9,078 bases of DNA, taken from positions 1 through 9,078 of the forward strand of contig DYIH01000002.1 of NCBI GenBank assembly GCA_020723785.1, given 5' to 3'. Both the position numbers and the translations under genes were made by a program. Of this stretch, positions 5,963-9,078 are shown one piece after another. Each line of letters opens with the position of its first letter. Position 1 is the stretch's first letter. This DNA is from Thermaerobacter marianensis (GTDB taxonomy: Bacteria > Bacillota > Sulfobacillia > DYIH01). The notes beneath the pieces are model-generated. The model was not told the DNA's origin and did no database searches. It saw only the letters and a program-made list of their open reading frames with translations.

Positions 5963-5991
5963 GGTTATACCGGGAAAGGAGGGGGAAACGG

Positions 5992-6213
5992 GTGGACTTT
6001 ATCGCTGCGGCATTGGCCATTGGACTCCCGGCTCTGGGTGTCGGCATCGCGCAGGGCTTGGTGGTTGCGGCCGCGCTCGATGGCGTGTGGCGGCAGCCGG
6101 AGGCGCTGCGTGACCTGCGGACCATGATGTTCATCGGTCTCGGCTTCCTGGAAGCTCTGGCCCTGTACGGCTTGGTCATTTCTTTCATTATTCTCTTCGT
6201 GAAGGCCGCGTGA
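5992..6213 (+). CDS. atpE: F1Fo ATP synthase subunit c (AtpE), proton type
   Basis: Subunit c is the 73-residue proteolipid hairpin that forms the rotor ring. TM1 covers about residues 4-28, the polar loop is R34-Q35-P36-E37, and TM2 covers about 45-70 with the ion-binding E54. The R34 to E54 distance is 20, as in E. coli (R41 to D61). Q21 lies 33 residues before E54, where Na+ and many H+ rings have a Gln, but the residues after the Glu are A55-L56 rather than the Ser-Thr of Na+ rings. The context E-A-L-x-x-Y resembles chloroplast and other H+ rings. The TM1 packing motif reads A14-x-G-x-G-x-A20-x-G22 instead of all Gly. Start is GTG 5992 with AGGAGG 9 nt upstream, among the strongest ribosome binding sites here, fitting high expression. 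Confidence 0.96.
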   Translation: MDFIAAALAIGLPALGVGIAQGLVVAAALDGVWRQPEALRDLRTMMFIGLGFLEALALYGLVISFIILFVKAA

Positions 6214-6216
6214 ACA

Positions 6217-6301
6217 GGCCTGCGGGGTTCGGGAGAGGCGGCCCGTTTGGCGCGGGCTCCTCTCCCGGCCGGCGCGGTGGTATACGCCAGGCCGCAGGGC
6301 C
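6217..6301 (+). other. Multi-branched RNA structure in the atpE-atpF gap
   Basis: An outer stem, CCTGCGG (6219-6225) with CCGCAGG (6292-6298), extended by GG/CC beyond a bulged G6299, encloses a long hairpin. In that hairpin GGGAGAGG (6231-6238) pairs with CCTCTCCC (6259-6266), then after a bulged C6239 GGCCCG (6240-6245) pairs with CGGGCT (6253-6258), leaving a 7-nt loop. A small stem GGCG/CGCC (6271-6274 with 6285-6288) could complete a three-way junction. Two copies of GCCGGC (6268-6273 and 6299-6304) could pair with each other instead, crossing the outer stem. Pairings were found by eye, not by energy calculation. Confidence 0.5.
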
Positions 6302-6330
6302 GGCGGGCCGCGAACTGTGGAATGAAGTGT

Positions 6331-6355
6331 CCATCAGGCCCTGAAGGTCTGATGG
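6331..6355 (+). other. Hairpin in the atpE-atpF gap
   Basis: CCATCAGGCC (6331-6340) pairs with GGTCTGATGG (6346-6355), ten pairs with one G-U, around a CTGAA loop. It has a more mixed base composition than its neighbours. No U-tract follows. Confidence 0.55.
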
Positions 6356-6377
6356 GGGCGGAGACAGACAATGGGGT

Positions 6378-6404
6378 CCCCACCGAGTCGGAGGCTCGGT
6401 GGGG
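6378..6404 (+). other. Intercistronic hairpin before atpF
   Basis: CCCCACCGAG (6378-6387) pairs perfectly with CTCGGTGGGG (6395-6404) around a 7-nt loop. It ends 21 nt before TTG 6426, directly upstream of the G-rich ribosome binding site of atpF (6412-6420). The preceding GGGGT (6373-6377) and the arms match the hairpins before atpE and atpA. The stretch from 6214 to 6425 holds no credible gene, only this stem and the two structures upstream. Confidence 0.65.
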
Positions 6405-6425
6405 TGAAATTGGGGGGGAGCCCCT

Positions 6426-6911
6426 TTGGAAATCAACCCGGCCATGCTTCTGTGGTCTCTTATCAACTTCGTCGTCCTGTTCCTCCTGCTCAGGAAGTTC
6501 CTGTGGAGGCCCATCCTGGGCATCCTCGAGGACCGCGAGCGGGAAGTCACGGAGAACCTATCCCGGGCGGAAAACGCCCGTGAAGAGGCCGTTCGCATGA
6601 AGGAGGAGTTCGAACGGCGTTTGGCCGAGGCCCAGCGGCGCGCCGACGAGATCATCTCCAAGGCCACGCGGAAGGCTGAGGAAATGCATAACGATTTGAC
6701 GGAAAAAGCGCAGGCCGAAGCGGCCGCCATCCTGGAGCGGGCTCAGGCCAGCATCCAGCGGGAAAAGGAAGAGGCCATGGCCGAACTGCGCGATCAGGTG
6801 GCGGATCTGGCCATCGAGGTGGCCGGCAAGGTTCTCGGCCGCAGCCTCGATGACCAGGATCACAACCGGCTGGCACGTGAGTTCGTTGCCCAGGTAGGCG
6901 AAGCCCGGTGA
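6426..6911 (+). CDS. atpF: F1Fo ATP synthase subunit b (AtpF)
   Basis: Subunit b is the membrane-anchored peripheral stalk that holds F1 against rotor torque. The 161-residue protein has a single N-terminal membrane helix (about residues 7-26), then the family segment R23-K-F-L-W-R-P29, then a long charged coiled coil (about 33-135) rich in Glu, Arg, Lys and Ala, and a C-terminal part that binds delta. Start is TTG 6426, preceded by the run GGGGGGGAG (6412-6420) as Shine-Dalgarno. CCCC at 6421-6424 could pair with that G run and partly mask it. An internal ATG at 6444 would cut into the N terminus and is less likely. The TGA stop overlaps the atpH start (TGATG at 6909-6913). Confidence 0.94.
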   Translation: MEINPAMLLWSLINFVVLFLLLRKFLWRPILGILEDREREVTENLSRAENAREEAVRMKEEFERRLAEAQRRADEIISKATRKAEEMHNDLTEKAQAEAAAILERAQASIQREKEEAMAELRDQVADLAIEVAGKVLGRSLDDQDHNRLAREFVAQVGEAR

Positions 6912-7489
6912 TGAACGAGACCGTTGCGCGGCGTTACGCCCAGGCCTTGTTCGATAGCGGGCGGGATCATGGCAATCTGGACCGCTTGGAAGCCGACCTG
7001 GCCGCTGTGCTGGCCGCCATGGAGCAGGAGCCGGCCATGCGGAAGGCTCTTTTCCATCCGCTCATATCCGTAGAGCACAAACAGCGCATGATCCAGGACC
7101 TTTTCTACGACCGGCTGGCGCCGGTCACCCTGCGCTTGTTGAAGTTGCTGGTGGTCAAGAAGCGCGAGCGGCAGCTGGAGGCGATTCTGGCCGAGTTCCG
7201 GCGGCTGGTGAACGACGCCCGTAACGTCATCGAGGCCGAGGCGGTTGCGGCCCGGCCCTTGGACGAGAAAGTGATCGGTGACCTGCGCAGCCGGTTGCAG
7301 GAGATCACCGGCAGACAGGTCAACCTGAGGGTTGCGGTGGATCCGTCCATCCTGGGGGGGCTGCTGTTGAAGATGGGCGACCGACGCATCGACGGCAGCC
7401 TGCGTGGGCGGCTCTCCCGCATGAAGGAGACCCTGAAGGAAGGCGCCATCAGAACCGCGGGAGCGGACGGCGGCAATCCGGACGGATAG
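6911..7489 (+). CDS. atpH: F1Fo ATP synthase subunit delta (AtpH)
   Basis: Delta connects the peripheral stalk to the top of the alpha3-beta3 head. The protein has 192 residues, opens with the family segment E-T-V-A-R-R-Y-A-Q-A-L-F and has the typical helical N-terminal domain. Near the C terminus comes I-L-G-G-L-L-L-K-M-G-D-R-R-I-D-G-S-L-R-G, the conserved delta/OSCP signature (about residues 148-167). A short polar tail follows. ATG 6911 shares a base with the atpF stop. The in-frame GTG at 6908 is an alternative, better spaced from AGGTAGG (6892-6898), and would add one residue. The stop is TAG, and a 107-nt gap with two hairpins separates it from atpA. Confidence 0.94.
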   Translation: MNETVARRYAQALFDSGRDHGNLDRLEADLAAVLAAMEQEPAMRKALFHPLISVEHKQRMIQDLFYDRLAPVTLRLLKLLVVKKRERQLEAILAEFRRLVNDARNVIEAEAVAARPLDEKVIGDLRSRLQEITGRQVNLRVAVDPSILGGLLLKMGDRRIDGSLRGRLSRMKETLKEGAIRTAGADGGNPDG

Positions 7490-7508
7490 GAAGGTGTTGC
7501 CCGACGGG

Positions 7509-7524
7509 CCGCCAGGCCTGGCGG
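7509..7524 (+). other. Palindromic stem in the atpH-atpA gap
   Basis: CCGCCAGGCCTGGCGG is a perfect 16-nt palindrome, able to form a 6-bp stem with a GGCC loop in RNA. It begins 20 nt after the atpH stop. As DNA it could also be a dimeric protein site, but nothing else supports that. Confidence 0.4.
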
Positions 7525-7538
7525 GGGTAAGAGTTGAG

Positions 7539-7569
7539 GTCCCCAGCCCGCTCGCGACCGGTTGGGGAC
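7539..7569 (+). other. Intercistronic hairpin before atpA
   Basis: GTCCCCAGCC (7539-7548) pairs with GGTTGGGGAC (7560-7569), ten pairs with one G-U, around an 11-nt loop. It ends 27 nt before GTG 7597 and just upstream of the GAGGTGA ribosome binding site (7583-7589). The 5' side (GAGGTCCCCA) and 3' side (CGGTTGGGG) match the hairpins before atpE and atpF. Confidence 0.6.
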
Positions 7570-7596
7570 GAGCAACGGGGAAGAGGTGAACTCGGC

Positions 7597-9078
7597 GTGG
7601 GTGTCGGTACGGCAGGTGTGCGGCCAGAAGAGGTCAGCTACATCATTCGTCAACAGATAGAACAGTTCGAGGGGGAACTGAAGCTCGACGAGATCGGCAA
7701 GGTCGTGCAGATCGCCGACGGCGTGGCCCGTGTCTACGGCCTGGAGTCGGTGATGGCCAGCGAGCTGGTACAGTTCCCAAACGGTGTCTTCGGCGTCGCC
7801 TTCAACCTGGAGGAGGACAACGTCGGCGTCATCATCCTCGGCCCCTTCACCGATATCAAGGAGGGGGACGAGGTGCGGCGCACCGGCCGCATCATGGATG
7901 TGCCGGTGGGCGAGGCGTTGCTGGGCCGGGTAGTGAATCCCCTGGGCCAGCCCATCGACGGTAAGGGTCCCATCGAGACGGCCAGGTTCCGTCCGATCGA
8001 GTCGCCGGCCCCCGGCGTCATCCAGCGGAAGTCGGTCAACGTCCCGCTGCAGACCGGGATCAAGGCCATCGACAGCATGATCCCCATCGGGCGCGGCCAG
8101 CGGGAGCTGATCATCGGCGACCGGCAGACGGGCAAGACCTCCATCGCGGTGGATACCATCATCAACCAGAAGGGCACGGGGGTCATCTGCATCTACGTGG
8201 CCATAGGCCAGAAGGCCTCCACGGTCGCCGGCATCGTTGAAACCCTGGAGAAGCACGGCGCCATGGACTACACCATCGTCGTCTCGGCGACGGCCGCCCA
8301 GCCGGCCCCGCTCCTCTACATCGCCCCCTACTCCGGTTGCGCCATGGGCGAGTATTTCATGTACGAGCAGGGCAGGGACGTGCTGTGTATCTACGACGAC
8401 CTGTCCAAGCAGGCCTGGGCCTACCGCGAGCTGTCCTTGCTCCTGCGTCGGCCGCCGGGCCGCGAGGCCTTCCCGGGCGATGTCTTCTACCTGCATTCGC
8501 GGCTCCTCGAGCGGGCGGCGCGGCTGTCCGAAGAGTACGGGGGCGGCAGCCTTACGGCGCTGCCGTTCATCGAGACGCAGGCCGGCGACATCTCGGCCTA
8601 CATCCCGACCAACGTGATCTCGATCACCGACGGCCAGATCTTCCTGGAGTCGGACCTTTTCTATGCCGGCGTGCGACCGGCCATCGACGTCGGCAAGTCG
8701 GTCTCCCGCGTCGGCGGTAACGCTCAGACCAAGGCGATGAAGCAGGTGGCCGGACGCCTGCGCCTCGACCTGGCCCAGTTCCGCGAACTGGAGGCCTTCG
8801 CCCAGTTCGGCGGCGACCTCGACAAGGCGACCCAGGCGCGTTTGGCCCGCGGCCAGCGCATGGTCGAGCTGCTGAAGCAGGGCGAGCGCCAGCCGATGCC
8901 CTTCGAGGAGCAGGTGGCCAGCATCTTCGCCGGTGTCAACGGGTTCCTGGACGATATCCCCGTGGACCAGGTCCGCCGCTTCGAGGCGTCTTACCTGGAC
9001 TTCCTCCGGCGCGAGCGGCCGCAGGTGTTGCAGAGCATCCGCGAGAAGAAGGCTCTGGACGACGCCCTGTCCCAGTCG
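7597..9078 (+). CDS. atpA: F1Fo ATP synthase subunit alpha (AtpA), 3' end outside the window
   Basis: Alpha is the non-catalytic nucleotide-binding subunit of the F1 head. The frame is open from GTG 7597 to the window edge (494 codons), so only about the last 10-20 residues of a usual alpha chain are missing. Visible landmarks: R-P-E-E-V-S near the N terminus, the P-loop G174-D-R-Q-T-G-K-T181, the Walker B region L-C-I-Y-D267-D, the segment L-L-L-R-R-P-P-G-R-E, and the arginine finger R371 in V-S-R-V-G-G (equivalent to E. coli R376). W274 stands in K-Q-A-W-A-Y-R where E. coli and Bacillus have Val or Ala. GAGGTGA (7583-7589) supports GTG 7597; an in-frame GTG at 7618 gives the more usual short N terminus but has a weaker ribosome binding site. 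atpG, atpD and atpC presumably follow outside the window. Confidence 0.97.
   Translation, partial: MGVGTAGVRPEEVSYIIRQQIEQFEGELKLDEIGKVVQIADGVARVYGLESVMASELVQFPNGVFGVAFNLEEDNVGVIILGPFTDIKEGDEVRRTGRIMDVPVGEALLGRVVNPLGQPIDGKGPIETARFRPIESPAPGVIQRKSVNVPLQTGIKAIDSMIPIGRGQRELIIGDRQTGKTSIAVDTIINQKGTGVICIYVAIGQKASTVAGIVETLEKHGAMDYTIVVSATAAQPAPLLYIAPYSGCAMGEYFMYEQGRDVLCIYDDLSKQAWAYRELSLLLRRPPGREAFPGDVFYLHSRLLERAARLSEEYGGGSLTALPFIETQAGDISAYIPTNVISITDGQIFLESDLFYAGVRPAIDVGKSVSRVGGNAQTKAMKQVAGRLRLDLAQFRELEAFAQFGGDLDKATQARLARGQRMVELLKQGERQPMPFEEQVASIFAGVNGFLDDIPVDQVRRFEASYLDFLRRERPQVLQSIREKKALDDALSQS

Noticed and set aside
6247..6286. Internal promoter before atpF (TTGGCG with TATACG)
   Set aside because: The two boxes are 28 nt apart, too far for a sigma-A promoter, and both lie in predicted RNA stems or loops.
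6247..6600. 117-codon open frame spanning the atpE-atpF gap
   Set aside because: It runs into atpF in another frame, has no ribosome binding site of note and no conserved features; the gap is better explained by RNA structure.
7105..8496. 463-codon open frame on the minus strand opposite atpH and atpA
   Set aside because: It is antisense to the highly conserved atpA and has no recognisable motif; long antisense frames are expected from GC-rich codon bias.

Overview
The window is a GC-rich, gene-dense stretch with every gene on the + strand. It reads as the region leading into, and most of, a bacterial F1Fo ATP synthase operon. The order (arginine-phosphatase-like gene, rpiB, dCMP deaminase, tagO/wecA-type transferase, UDP-GlcNAc 2-epimerase, atpZ-atpI-atpB-atpE-atpF-atpH-atpA) resembles the ywlE-rpiB-...-atp neighbourhood of Bacillota. 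Strong Shine-Dalgarno sequences, frequent GTG/TTG starts and the AtpZ/AtpI pair point to a high-GC member of that phylum (for example a Symbiobacterium/Thermaerobacter- or Desulfotomaculum-like lineage). The lineage is inferred from synteny and protein motifs and cannot be fixed without a database search.

Region 1 (1-1820): the 3' part of a low-molecular-weight protein (arginine) phosphatase gene, rpiB (ribose-5-phosphate isomerase B), a dCMP deaminase (comEB) and a small all-alpha MazG-like NTP pyrophosphohydrolase, closely packed. The last two could act in sequence on cytosine deoxynucleotides (dCTP to dCMP to dUMP). The glyA and upp genes found here in Bacillus are absent.

Region 2 (1810-4285): a near-consensus sigma-A-type promoter (TTGACG, 17 nt, TACAAT) overlaps the end of the MazG-like gene. 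It is followed by a roughly 150-nt leader holding a long hairpin, then a TTG-started polyprenyl-phosphate N-acetylhexosamine-1-phosphate transferase (TagO/WecA type) and UDP-GlcNAc 2-epimerase (WecB/MnaA). Together these start lipid-linked wall polymer synthesis and supply UDP-ManNAc.

Region 3 (4281-9078): a perfect TATAAT overlaps the wecB stop codon and begins a local AT-rich patch. After a leader of about 190 nt comes the ATP synthase operon: atpZ, atpI, atpB, atpE (c), atpF (b), atpH (delta) and atpA (alpha, cut by the window end before its last residues). The c subunit carries the ion-binding Glu in a proton-type context. Three junctions overlap by a few bases, but the gaps before atpE, atpF and atpA are 106-212 nt long and contain strong hairpins.

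The most unusual feature is that three of those hairpins share one sequence pattern (5' side G-R-GGTCCCC-R, 3' side CGGT(T)GGGG) and each ends 21-29 nt before the next start codon. They look like a recurring intercistronic RNA element that may set subunit stoichiometry. I see no IS element, CRISPR array, tRNA, rRNA or convincing intrinsic terminator.
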